A stretch of 64,000 nt of DNA. Source: Ruminococcus_G sp050944415 (GTDB taxonomy: Bacteria > Bacillota > Clostridia > Lachnospirales > Lachnospiraceae). The notes below the pieces were generated by a model, which saw only the letters and a list, made by a program, of their open reading frames with translations, ran no database searches and had not been told where the DNA came from. Below are positions 39,976-48,173 of the stretch, piece after piece (position 1 is the first letter of the stretch; every line of letters starts with the position of its first letter). Position numbers and translations under genes: made by a program. The DNA lies in NCBI GenBank assembly GCA_050944415.1, contig JBMNRA010000001.1, positions 1-64,000 of the forward strand. The letters are read 5' to 3'.

Positions 39976-41367
39976 TTAATATACAATAACCGCCGTACCG
40001 ATCTCTACAGCATTAAATATCTTCTCCGCATTTTCATAAGGTGTATTGACACATCCATGAGAACCGTTGGTCAGATATATATCTCCGCCGTATTCACTTC
40101 TCCACCGGTCTGCATCATGAATACCCACGTTGCCGTTAAAAGGCATCCAGAAAGTAACAGGAGAGGAATATCCTTCTCCATCCAGGATGGCATCCTGCTG
40201 TTTGGCATCAATAGCCCAGACTCCATTGGCCGGAGTATCAAAACCGCGGGAGACATTTCCCGTTACCACGGGAGTATCCACAATTTCTTCGCCGTCTTTA
40301 TAGCACCACATTCTCTGTTCCTGGATACTGATCTCCACATATGTATCACCGATATCATTCTCCTCCCGGCTCTTGGCTGTATAAAGATATACCGGTTCTC
40401 TGGTTTCCACCACACCATCATTGACAGCCTGTATCAAAGCATCTGTGGTTGCCGTCTTATTAATACACCAGCCGTAGTCACCGCCCGCTGCCAGCGTCAC
40501 TGTAGTACCGTCATGTTTTGTAAATTTATGTTCCAGTCCGAAGGTATCATATTTCACGCCCAGCTGTCTGACATAAGCTGCCACCTTATCCGTATCCAGT
40601 GTATACGTACCGTCATCCTCCTTTACCAGCCAGTCGCGAATAATCGTCCGGTCTACCACTTCCGTGCGGGAACCGAAAGTATACGTGATGTTTGCCGCTG
40701 TCATCTTATTAAGACTGTTCAGCTCAGCATTCAGTTCTTTATCATCACTGAGCACTGTAGGATCTTCATAACATCCCAGCTTCTCCAGAGAAATTGTGGT
40801 CTTCCCCTCCGTAATGGCATCCACAATCGCTGTCTTTACCTTTTCCCGGTCCAGTTTTGTTCCCATTACCTCAGGAATAATTTCAAAACCTTCATCCGTT
40901 TCTTCAATATAGGCATTCTCCGGTTCGATGATATTTTCCTCCTGGAAACAGCTCATATTATTCATAACCTCATCCACAGCCTTCTCGCTGAATGTGGTGT
41001 TGGCTGCCATTTCATATGATTTACTTGTGGAGAAAGACAGCGGCCATTTAAACTGTTTCTGCTCGTCCATGAGCTCATCCACTTTATTATCATCCACATA
41101 ACTCAGTTTCACCTGCGGCGCCATGATGGTTTCTGTTTTCCCGTCCCGCTCTTCAATCTTTAATGTATAGCTGTTTATCTCCTCTATCACTTTTTCTTTT
41201 ACCTCATCCACAGTCAAGTTGCCGCAGTCAATTCCATTAATGGTAGATCCTTCAAAAAAATGACTGGAATAGTAAAAAGAAATTCCAAGGTATCCAATCA
41301 GCATAATTGCAACATAACCAATTAAAATTGCAAGAACAATTTTTCTTGCCTTTCGTTTATCTTTCAT
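39976..41367 (-). CDS. L,D-transpeptidase (YkuD) with N-terminal membrane anchor and PG-binding-4 domain
   Basis: 463 residues. One membrane segment (ILIGYVAIMLIGYLGISFYY) near residues 13-32; the rest is extracellular. The middle part (about 60-320) resembles the PG_binding_4 domain of YkuD proteins (FEGSTINGIDCGNLTVDEVK). The C-terminal YkuD domain has VGIHDADRWRSEYGG and the catalytic LTNGSHGCVNTP. It forms 3-3 cross-links or attaches proteins to peptidoglycan. Basic N-terminus KDKRKARK fits the positive-inside rule. Close to ddl/murF in the same direction. Confidence 0.92.
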   Translation of the reverse strand: MKDKRKARKIVLAILIGYVAIMLIGYLGISFYYSSHFFEGSTINGIDCGNLTVDEVKEKVIEEINSYTLKIEERDGKTETIMAPQVKLSYVDDNKVDELMDEQKQFKWPLSFSTSKSYEMAANTTFSEKAVDEVMNNMSCFQEENIIEPENAYIEETDEGFEIIPEVMGTKLDREKVKTAIVDAITEGKTTISLEKLGCYEDPTVLSDDKELNAELNSLNKMTAANITYTFGSRTEVVDRTIIRDWLVKEDDGTYTLDTDKVAAYVRQLGVKYDTFGLEHKFTKHDGTTVTLAAGGDYGWCINKTATTDALIQAVNDGVVETREPVYLYTAKSREENDIGDTYVEISIQEQRMWCYKDGEEIVDTPVVTGNVSRGFDTPANGVWAIDAKQQDAILDGEGYSSPVTFWMPFNGNVGIHDADRWRSEYGGDIYLTNGSHGCVNTPYENAEKIFNAVEIGTAVIVY

Positions 41368-41449
41368 TCTTACTTCCCTTACTTTTTATTTTTCCCTGTT
41401 TACAGTTCTTCTTATTTTAGCACTGAATCGGGTACTGGTAAAGGGGTTA

Positions 41450-41490
41450 AAAAAAGGAGTTTTTGAATTCACAAAAACTCCTTATATTTT
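41450..41490 (-). terminator. Terminator of the aminotransferase gene
   Basis: AAGGAGTTTTTG (41455-41466) pairs with CAAAAACTCCTT (41472-41483); the minus strand continues with a T-run. Confidence 0.85.
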
Positions 41491-41507
41491 TAATATTTTT
41501 TTTATTT

Positions 41508-42791
41508 TTAACCTTCCAGCAACTTGTCAACACTGACCAGTTTTACACTCAACACAAAAATCTGAGCGGCGATCGCCAGCTCTTCCGGTGTGGGGAAGGA
41601 AGGAGCAATACGAATATTACTGTCTTTAGGATCTTTTCCATAAGGGAAAGTTGCTCCTGCACCTGTCATTACCAGCCCTGCCTCTTTTGCCTTTGCAACA
41701 ATAGCCTTTGCGCATCCTTCCATGGCATCGAAGGAGATAAAATATCCCCCCTTCGGTTTACTCCAGGAACCGATTCCAAGGCCTCCCAGCTCCTCATCCA
41801 GCACATTTAAAACCGCCTCAAATTTCGGACGCAGAATTGCTGCATGTTTCTTCATATGTTCACGCATTCCCTCAATATTTTTGAAAAATCTCACATGGCG
41901 CAGCTGATTCAGCTTATCATGTCCGATGGTCTGATAGAACATATATTTTTTGGCTTCCGCCAGGTTCGCCTCAGAGGCAGCCAGTGCGGCAATGCCGGAA
42001 CCTGGAAAACTTACCTTTGAGGTGGAAATAAATTTATATACCATATCCGGGTTCCCTGCTTTTTCACATTCCGTAAGAAGCTCCAGAATAACATCCTGAT
42101 CATCCTCATACAGATGATGGATAGAATATGCATTATCCCAGAAAATTCTGAAATCCTTTGCTGCCGGTTTCAGATTGGCAAATCTTCTAACCGTCTCATC
42201 AGAAAAAGAGATTCCCATAGGATTCTGATATTTTGGTACACACCAGATACCTTTGATGGCTTCATCCTCTGATACCAGTTTCTCTACAATATCCATATCC
42301 GGGCCAGTCGGAAGCATCGGCACATTAATCATCTCTATACCGAAATATTCTGTCACTGCAAAGTGGCGGTCATATCCCGGAACCGGACATAAAAATTTCA
42401 CCTTGTCCAGCTTGGACCAGGGTGTGCTTCCCATTACGCCCTGTGTCATAGAACGGGCAACTGTATCAAACATAATGCTGAGACTTGAGTTTCCGTAAAT
42501 CAGGATATTCTTTTCCGGTACTTCGGACATATCTGCAAGAAGCTTTCTTGCTTCCGGAATTCCATCCAGCACGCCATAGTTTCTGCAGTCCACGCCAGCT
42601 TCGCAGACCATATCAGAACTGCTGTTCAGAACATCCATCATTCCATTGCTGAGATCCAGCTGTGCTTTTGCCGGTTTTCCTCTGGACATATCCAGCTTAA
42701 GCCCTTTTCCTTTTACTTCTTCATACTCTTTTTCCAGCTCCTGCTTCAGGGTCAGAAGCTCTTCTCTGCTCAATTCCTGATATGCTTTCAT
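41508..42791 (-). CDS. Class I aminotransferase (aspartate aminotransferase-like, subgroup Ic)
   Basis: PLP enzyme of fold type I, 427 residues from ATG 42791 (AAGGAGG five nt upstream). Conserved segments are DMSRGKPAKAQLDLS, YGNSSLSIMFDTVARSM, WCVPKYQNPMGISFSDE, the D-N-A-Y of FWDNAYSIHHL, and the PLP Lys in STSKVSFPGSGIA. A similar group in Firmicutes is annotated as aspartate aminotransferase; substrate specificity is not proved by sequence. Single-gene transcript with strong promoter and terminator. Confidence 0.92.
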   Translation of the reverse strand: MKAYQELSREELLTLKQELEKEYEEVKGKGLKLDMSRGKPAKAQLDLSNGMMDVLNSSSDMVCEAGVDCRNYGVLDGIPEARKLLADMSEVPEKNILIYGNSSLSIMFDTVARSMTQGVMGSTPWSKLDKVKFLCPVPGYDRHFAVTEYFGIEMINVPMLPTGPDMDIVEKLVSEDEAIKGIWCVPKYQNPMGISFSDETVRRFANLKPAAKDFRIFWDNAYSIHHLYEDDQDVILELLTECEKAGNPDMVYKFISTSKVSFPGSGIAALAASEANLAEAKKYMFYQTIGHDKLNQLRHVRFFKNIEGMREHMKKHAAILRPKFEAVLNVLDEELGGLGIGSWSKPKGGYFISFDAMEGCAKAIVAKAKEAGLVMTGAGATFPYGKDPKDSNIRIAPSFPTPEELAIAAQIFVLSVKLVSVDKLLEG

Positions 42792-42836
42792 GAAAGCCTC
42801 CTTAGTTTTTCTCATATTAGTAACACGCTATATGCT

Positions 42837-42865
42837 ATTTTATGTGGGAATTGACTTGTTGTCAA
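42837..42865 (-). promoter_or_regulatory. Promoter of the aminotransferase gene
   Basis: Minus strand: consensus -35 TTGACA (42865-42860), 17 bp, -10 TAAAAT (42842-42837). Confidence 0.8.
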
Positions 42866-42989
42866 GTATATCCTTCATTTTTATCAAAAATATTCGTTTA
42901 TATTCGGCTTTATCGAATTAATTATGCAATTCGCCCAACAGAAACTTGCATTTATTCCTATAAACGCTGCATATATACCTCCTCCGGTT

Positions 42990-43018
42990 TTGCCAATCCT
43001 CTGTCTTTATGATATACT
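42990..43018 (+). promoter_or_regulatory. Promoter of the methyltransferase gene
   Basis: -35 TTGCCA (42990-42995), 17 bp, -10 TATACT (43013-43018). A GGAGG site precedes the start at 43057. Confidence 0.7.
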
Positions 43019-43056
43019 GGGAATATTCTACAAAGTAAAAACGGAGGAACTGCAGT

Positions 43057-43917
43057 ATGTGGATAGCAGACAACTGGAAAGACTATGAAGTTCTGGATAC
43101 TTCCAGCGGAGAAAAGCTGGAACGCTGGGGAAAATATATTCTGGTTCGGCCGGATCCCCAGGTTATCTGGGATACTCCTCACATTCATCCCGGCTGGAAG
43201 AAAAAAAACGGCCATTACCACCGCAGCAAAAAAGGCGGCGGAGAATGGCAGTTTTTCGATCTGCCCCGGCAGTGGTCCATTCATTATAAAGACCTTACTT
43301 TTAATTTAAAACCCTTCAGCTTTAAACATACCGGACTTTTTCCGGAACAGGCGGTAAACTGGGACTGGTTTTCAGAGAAAATAAAACAGGCCGGCAGGCC
43401 TGTCAAGGTACTGAATCTGTTTGCTTATACCGGAGGAGCTACTCTGGCGGCGGCGGCAGCCGGAGCCGCCGTCACTCATGTGGACGCTTCAAAAGGGATG
43501 GTGACCTGGGCAAAGGAAAACGCTGTCTCTTCAGGGTTAAAAGAAGCCCCCATCCGATGGATTGTAGATGACTGTGTAAAATTCGTGGAACGGGAAATCC
43601 GCCGCCAGAATCATTATGATGCCATTATCATGGATCCGCCGTCCTACGGAAGGGGGCCGAAAGGAGAAGTATGGAAAATTGAAAATTCCATTCATCCTCT
43701 GATTCATCTATGCTCACAGCTTCTGTCCAGAGAACCTCTGTTTTTCCTGGTAAATTCATACACCACAGGGCTTGCCCCGGCTGTGCTGACTTATCTGATC
43801 GCAACGGAACTGAAAAAATTCAGCGGAAGCGTTGACTCTCAGGAAATTGGTTTGCCCGTCACCGAAAGCGGACTGATTCTTCCCTGCGGCGCATCCGGAA
43901 GGTGGGAGGCAAAATAG
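43057..43917 (+). CDS. Class I SAM-dependent RNA methyltransferase
   Basis: 286 residues. A Rossmann methyltransferase core has VKVLNLFAYTGGATLAAAAA (SAM motif I), VTHVDASKGMVTWAKENAVS and the catalytic-type IIMDPPSYGRGPKGEVW motif. The architecture resembles the RlmI/RlmK class of 23S rRNA methyltransferases but without a PUA domain at the N-terminus. The exact target is not predictable. Own promoter and terminator. Confidence 0.88.
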   Translation: MWIADNWKDYEVLDTSSGEKLERWGKYILVRPDPQVIWDTPHIHPGWKKKNGHYHRSKKGGGEWQFFDLPRQWSIHYKDLTFNLKPFSFKHTGLFPEQAVNWDWFSEKIKQAGRPVKVLNLFAYTGGATLAAAAAGAAVTHVDASKGMVTWAKENAVSSGLKEAPIRWIVDDCVKFVEREIRRQNHYDAIIMDPPSYGRGPKGEVWKIENSIHPLIHLCSQLLSREPLFFLVNSYTTGLAPAVLTYLIATELKKFSGSVDSQEIGLPVTESGLILPCGASGRWEAK

Positions 43918-43931
43918 CCTCCCGCCTTTTT
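43901..43931 (+). terminator. Terminator of the methyltransferase gene
   Basis: GGTGGGAGGC (43901-43910), six-base loop, GCCTCCCGCC (43917-43926), then TTTTT. Confidence 0.9.
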
Positions 43932-44433
43932 ATCTGCAGTATGCCGCAGTAATCTCCGCAATATACATGGTATGGTAATCTTTATCCGGATACCACTTTT
44001 CATCGATCCACGCCTCTTTAAACAATTCCGGTTTGATCGTATCCTCATAAAGCTTTTTACAGATAAATACCATCTTACTTTCGGCGAAAGCAGGCTGCTC
44101 TTCCACCATTTCCACATGGAAATCCACTGCTTTGATTTTATCTTCATCCCGTCCGGATACCTTTCCCAGATATCCAAGCTCTTTCATATGTTCACCGCCG
44201 AAGAAAGAGAGGGTGAACATCTCGCCGGCGTCGATAAATTCCTTGGTATATCTTTGAGGACGGATATAAAGGGTTGCCACGTCTTTTCCCCAGAGCACCC
44301 CAAAACCGCCCCATGATACCGTCATGGTATTGACCTTCCCGTCTTTTTTCGCAGTAAGCAGCATCCATTCATCGCTGATCATACGAAACACATTTTTCTC
44401 AATATCCCTTACATTCATCTTCTGAAATCCCAT
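43930..44433 (-). CDS. Flavin reductase family protein
   Basis: 167 residues of the FMN-binding flavin reductase-like fold: MTVSWGGFGVLWGKDVATLY, the FTLSFFGGEHMKELGYLGKV segment (typical of this family) and ESKMVFICKKLYEDTI. May reduce flavin or act as an oxygen/redox sensor protein. It starts 18 bp after the last gene of the glycan operon and may be read from it, but its function does not obviously belong there. Confidence 0.88.
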   Translation of the reverse strand: MGFQKMNVRDIEKNVFRMISDEWMLLTAKKDGKVNTMTVSWGGFGVLWGKDVATLYIRPQRYTKEFIDAGEMFTLSFFGGEHMKELGYLGKVSGRDEDKIKAVDFHVEMVEEQPAFAESKMVFICKKLYEDTIKPELFKEAWIDEKWYPDKDYHTMYIAEITAAYCR

Positions 44434-44451
44434 TTTTAATTTCTCCTTTCT

Positions 44452-46293
44452 TTACGCCGCATCTATTCCGCGGATTTCCATAATCAGCTGAACATTTCCG
44501 GACACGCCGGATATTTCAGCTCTTTCTTCCGAAACCTGCTCCGTTTCTTCTGTTTCATGGTAATAAGTGGCTACACAGTTACTGTCATCATCAGAACCGG
44601 TAAGTACCAGTTCATATTCTTTTCCTTTCTCCACCGGTATCCTGCCGTCCACGATCTGGTACATTGACTCTTCTTTCACCATATGAAGAGTACTGATCTC
44701 ATCCTCATAGATGACTTCCTGTGTCCGTGCATCTCTCACCGTCACATAAATCAGAGAATCATTAATTCTGTTATGCATTCCCAGCCGGACAGAAATATCT
44801 GTCAGGTAATCCCCGTCTGCCGTGAAAGTCTGCTTAATTTCCCCCATTTCCGTAATATTTACGGTACCGCAGTCCGCTGTTTCCGTTTCCGTATTATCCT
44901 CGAAGACGACTTCCCCGTTCATAGCATGTGCCATACAGATACCCGCCGGCAAAACAAAAGCCAGCACTCCTGTCAGAAAGGCTACACGGAGATAATTGAT
45001 CATATAAGGCTGAATCTCCGTCTGCCTCAGGGAGTGGTACTTGGGATGATTAAAAATAAAATATACCATTATAATAATGAAAATGCAGGTGCCCAGATAT
45101 TCCATATTATTGTACCCATAAACATCAGCCATAGTGGTTGCGAATGTCCGGTCACCCAGGATGAACTTGAAGATTCCCGATGTCATCATTGTCTGATCTG
45201 CAATCCCGGCCCACTGATTTACGCTGAAAATGTACAGTGCCACAATAAATATGTTCATAATCAGGATCATCATCTTGCCATGCCGGTTCATCATAACACT
45301 CAGAACCAGAAACGGTACAATCACAAGAAACCATTGAGGATTCCATCGGGAAAATCCGAAGATAGCAAAACTGACGCCGTTAGTCAGAAAAAGCGCCCAG
45401 GAAATAAACTCTTCCCTTCCCGTAATCCTTTTGGTGTAAGACCATACCATCAGATAGGCCCCCACCGCCAGTATAAGGCTGATACTGGAAATAAAACCGA
45501 ATTCAAATCCTCCGTCCACAAAATGCAGCGCATGGAATCCCAGAACGCACCGGTAAAAATAGGGCGAATTGATATAGGGGAGAATCGCTGCCGCCAGCGG
45601 CAGCAGCGCTGTCAGTGCATAAACGGCCATACGCCGGAATTTTTTTTCCTGCAGAACCAGAAGAACTGCAAAATAAGCCAGAGCCTGATATTTGAAAGTT
45701 GCCGCAATGCCAAAAAACAGTGCAAAACGGAACAGACCTCCCCTGAAATAATAATACAGTCCAAGTACAACAAAAAATACCATAAAAATATCATACTGAC
45801 TGAAGATAAACTGACTGTATATGCCAATGGGGCAGATAAGAAAAGCAAATTTACATAATTTTGCCTTTTTCTCTTCAAAACCGATCTCCATGGCAACTTT
45901 ATAGATCAGATGAGCAGTTACGAAGTACAAAATCACTGGCAGAAGCTTATACCACATAAGGTTGATAAAAGAATTCTGAAGAATTTCCGCCGGAACCCGC
46001 CCCAGAAGATAAAGGGGAAGATTCCATACGGCAAACGCCAGGAAAGTACTTGGAAGATAGTTGGCATAGAATCCCTGAGACTGCTCATAACTGGCCTTGT
46101 AAAAATCATCAAAAAAACCCTTATAGTACAGAAAAGAGCGGTTTCCTGTAACGATAATATCTCCTTCCACAAAAGTGACAAACAGAAATACCATAACCAG
46201 AAGCATAATGATCCAGTCCAGTCTGCTGATTTCCTGAAGACTGAAGACAGGCATCCCCTTCATCCAGTTAAGCTTCTTTATCTTTTCTTTCAT
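44452..46293 (-). CDS. Multi-spanning membrane glycosyltransferase (GT-C type)
   Basis: 613 residues. About ten hydrophobic segments lie within residues 25-450, followed by an extracytoplasmic C-terminal domain with beta-sandwich character (IRLGMHNRINDSLIYVTVRD). The first extracytoplasmic loop has the acidic VEGDIIVTG motif, in the position of the catalytic loop of GT-C enzymes that use polyprenyl-phosphate sugars. FSRWNPQWFLVIVPFLVLS is in the membrane domain. It overlaps the GT2 gene by 26 bp, whose product could supply the polyprenyl-linked sugar. Donor and acceptor are unknown. Confidence 0.75.
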   Translation of the reverse strand: MKEKIKKLNWMKGMPVFSLQEISRLDWIIMLLVMVFLFVTFVEGDIIVTGNRSFLYYKGFFDDFYKASYEQSQGFYANYLPSTFLAFAVWNLPLYLLGRVPAEILQNSFINLMWYKLLPVILYFVTAHLIYKVAMEIGFEEKKAKLCKFAFLICPIGIYSQFIFSQYDIFMVFFVVLGLYYYFRGGLFRFALFFGIAATFKYQALAYFAVLLVLQEKKFRRMAVYALTALLPLAAAILPYINSPYFYRCVLGFHALHFVDGGFEFGFISSISLILAVGAYLMVWSYTKRITGREEFISWALFLTNGVSFAIFGFSRWNPQWFLVIVPFLVLSVMMNRHGKMMILIMNIFIVALYIFSVNQWAGIADQTMMTSGIFKFILGDRTFATTMADVYGYNNMEYLGTCIFIIIMVYFIFNHPKYHSLRQTEIQPYMINYLRVAFLTGVLAFVLPAGICMAHAMNGEVVFEDNTETETADCGTVNITEMGEIKQTFTADGDYLTDISVRLGMHNRINDSLIYVTVRDARTQEVIYEDEISTLHMVKEESMYQIVDGRIPVEKGKEYELVLTGSDDDSNCVATYYHETEETEQVSEERAEISGVSGNVQLIMEIRGIDAA

Positions 46294-47245
46294 CTGCCTC
46301 CTTCACCTCCTCATCAAAGTTCAGACGTTCTTCTTCCACCACCAGCGGCCGGTCCAGAACCCGGGTATTGATACTCAGCACGTATTCTCCCAGGAAGCCG
46401 ATAAAGAACAGCTGCAGCGCACCCAGAAAAAATATACCGATCAGCATGGGCGCCACCCCCGCTGAAAAACGATCCCAGTACATGATCTTGAGTACCAGAT
46501 AGAAAACGCCTGCCAGAAAACTTAAAGCCGCCACGATAAAGCCCAGAAAAGTGGCAAGTCTCATCACCACCTTAGAATAAGAAGTGATTCCCACCATGGC
46601 ATAATCATACAGGGTATAAAAATTATTTTTGCTCTTCCCTGCTCTTCTCTTCTGCTGTACATAGGGGATCGCCTTGTAGTCAAATCCCAGCTCGGCGATA
46701 ATTCCCCGCAGATATGGCATAGGATCGTGGAGCTTGCGCACCACATCCACAAAGGCCTTATCATAGAGACCAAAACCTGTAAAATGTTCAATATGGTCAA
46801 TGTCCGTAATTTTCTTAATCAACTTATAATAGCAGGAGCGGATCCAGTACATGATTTTCTTCTCTTTACTGGCTTTTTTCACACCGATGACAATCTTATG
46901 TCCCTTCTCCCATTCCCGCACAAACTGTACAATCATCTCTACCGGATCCTGAAAATCAGCACACATGCGAATGACGCAGTCTCCCGTCGCCTGCTTCAGT
47001 CCGTGTACCGGCGACCGCATCTGGCCAAAATTTCTGGCATTGAAAATCGCCTTTATTTTCCGGTTTTCCCTGCAAAGGCTGCGAAGTTTCAGCTGTGTAC
47101 TGTCCTTGGAATGGTTGTCAATAAAGATTATCTCATAATCATACTCCGGCAGTTCCTCTTTCATTACCTTCACAATCGCCCCGGACAGAGGAATCACATT
47201 TTCCTCTTCATTATAAGTGGGAATTACCACAGAAATTTTCTTCTT
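46268..47245 (-). CDS. Family 2 glycosyltransferase (polyprenyl-phosphate sugar synthase type)
   Basis: About 325 residues from ATG 47245. GT-A domain: KKKISVVIPTYNEEENVIPL, the IDNHSKDST segment, and the MCADFQDPVEMI D-x-D-like region near 100; the latter follows the GtrB/DPM pattern D-L-Q-D. Two C-terminal membrane segments (ATFLGFIVAALSFLAGVFYL and LIGIFFLGALQLFFIGFLGE) match GtrB-type enzymes that make undecaprenyl-phosphate sugars. Likely supplies the donor to the GT-C enzyme downstream. Confidence 0.9.
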   Translation of the reverse strand, partial: KKKISVVIPTYNEEENVIPLSGAIVKVMKEELPEYDYEIIFIDNHSKDSTQLKLRSLCRENRKIKAIFNARNFGQMRSPVHGLKQATGDCVIRMCADFQDPVEMIVQFVREWEKGHKIVIGVKKASKEKKIMYWIRSCYYKLIKKITDIDHIEHFTGFGLYDKAFVDVVRKLHDPMPYLRGIIAELGFDYKAIPYVQQKRRAGKSKNNFYTLYDYAMVGITSYSKVVMRLATFLGFIVAALSFLAGVFYLVLKIMYWDRFSAGVAPMLIGIFFLGALQLFFIGFLGEYVLSINTRVLDRPLVVEEERLNFDEEVKEADERKDKEA

Positions 47246-47247
47246 CA

Positions 47248-48168
47248 TCACATTTGTCTCCTTAACCACTCTGCCGTTCTGCGAATCCCTTCCTCAAAAG
47301 AAACCTCAGGTTCAAAACCCGTATCTTCCTTCAGCGTCCGGATATCAGCACAAAGATTCATTACCGCATCGGACGGGTATGGCCTTCTCCCGATTCCGGG
47401 AGAAATTGAGGAATTCACCGCATCCCGCATCATATAAATATACTCGGAAAGCTTTCTGGCCTGTCCGCTGCCCAGGCAGTAAACCGCCCCGTCTCTGCCC
47501 CTCTCTCCCATCAGATAGTAGGCCCGGCCCGCATCTTCACAGTAGAGGTAATCCCATCTCTGCTGCGCCGGAGTAAAAGCTGTCTCCTCCCCCTTCAGCA
47601 TTTTCTTTAAGCTGTCTGAAATCATGGAAGATTCTTTGTCATATATTCCGTATACACTGAAAATTCTGGGCCAGATACAGCCGATCCCCAATTCCTTCGC
47701 CATCAGAAAGGCCAGTTTTCCCGCTGCCAGTTTACTGACACCATAGGGGGTTAAGGGGTGTTCAGGTGCATCCGGTCCGATAGACTCCTGATCCAGAATC
47801 CCATACTCCGCCTGAGATCCGGCACCCACAAAACGACTGCATCCCAGCTCTTTTGCCGCCTGCAGAGCATCCAACGTATATCCGATATTTTTGCTTTGCA
47901 GTAAAGTGCTTTTATCCCTTGCTGCTCCCGTATTGCCCCAGGCAATATGATAAAAGGTATCGCAGGATACCGGTATCAGATCCGGCAGTTCTCTCATATG
48001 CTCCAGAGAGCAGAACACTTTGTGCACCAGAGAATTTTCCGGAAGTCTGTTCAGCCGGGCGCTGTCTTTTCGAACCACCGCATACACTTCTGTCTTATGC
48101 CTGATACATTCTTTCACCAGAGATACCCCTATCATGCTGGTGGCCCCTGTCACCACGATCCGTTTCAT
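47248..48168 (-). CDS. NAD(P)-dependent epimerase/reductase, candidate YerF/AbeJ-like ketoreductase
   Basis: 306 residues, short-chain dehydrogenase fold. The Rossmann motif is VVTGATSMIGVSLV and the catalytic Y-x-x-x-K is YGVSKLAAGK; the Ser-Ala region is GAGSQAEYG. In clusters for CDP-3,6-dideoxyhexoses a reductase of this type converts the 4-keto group (abequose, tyvelose or yersiniose branches). Position between the ThDP enzyme (overlapping its stop) and GT2 supports a last reduction step. The exact product is not predictable from sequence. Start taken at 48168; a Met three codons earlier is possible. Confidence 0.8.
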   Translation of the reverse strand: MKRIVVTGATSMIGVSLVKECIRHKTEVYAVVRKDSARLNRLPENSLVHKVFCSLEHMRELPDLIPVSCDTFYHIAWGNTGAARDKSTLLQSKNIGYTLDALQAAKELGCSRFVGAGSQAEYGILDQESIGPDAPEHPLTPYGVSKLAAGKLAFLMAKELGIGCIWPRIFSVYGIYDKESSMISDSLKKMLKGEETAFTPAQQRWDYLYCEDAGRAYYLMGERGRDGAVYCLGSGQARKLSEYIYMMRDAVNSSISPGIGRRPYPSDAVMNLCADIRTLKEDTGFEPEVSFEEGIRRTAEWLRRQM

Positions 48169-48173
48169 CCCCA

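Noticed and set aside
39061..41019. 652-codon plus-strand frame opposite ddl and the L,D-transpeptidase
   Set aside because: It is antisense to two clear enzymes with intact motifs; the long frame is a by-product of codon usage.
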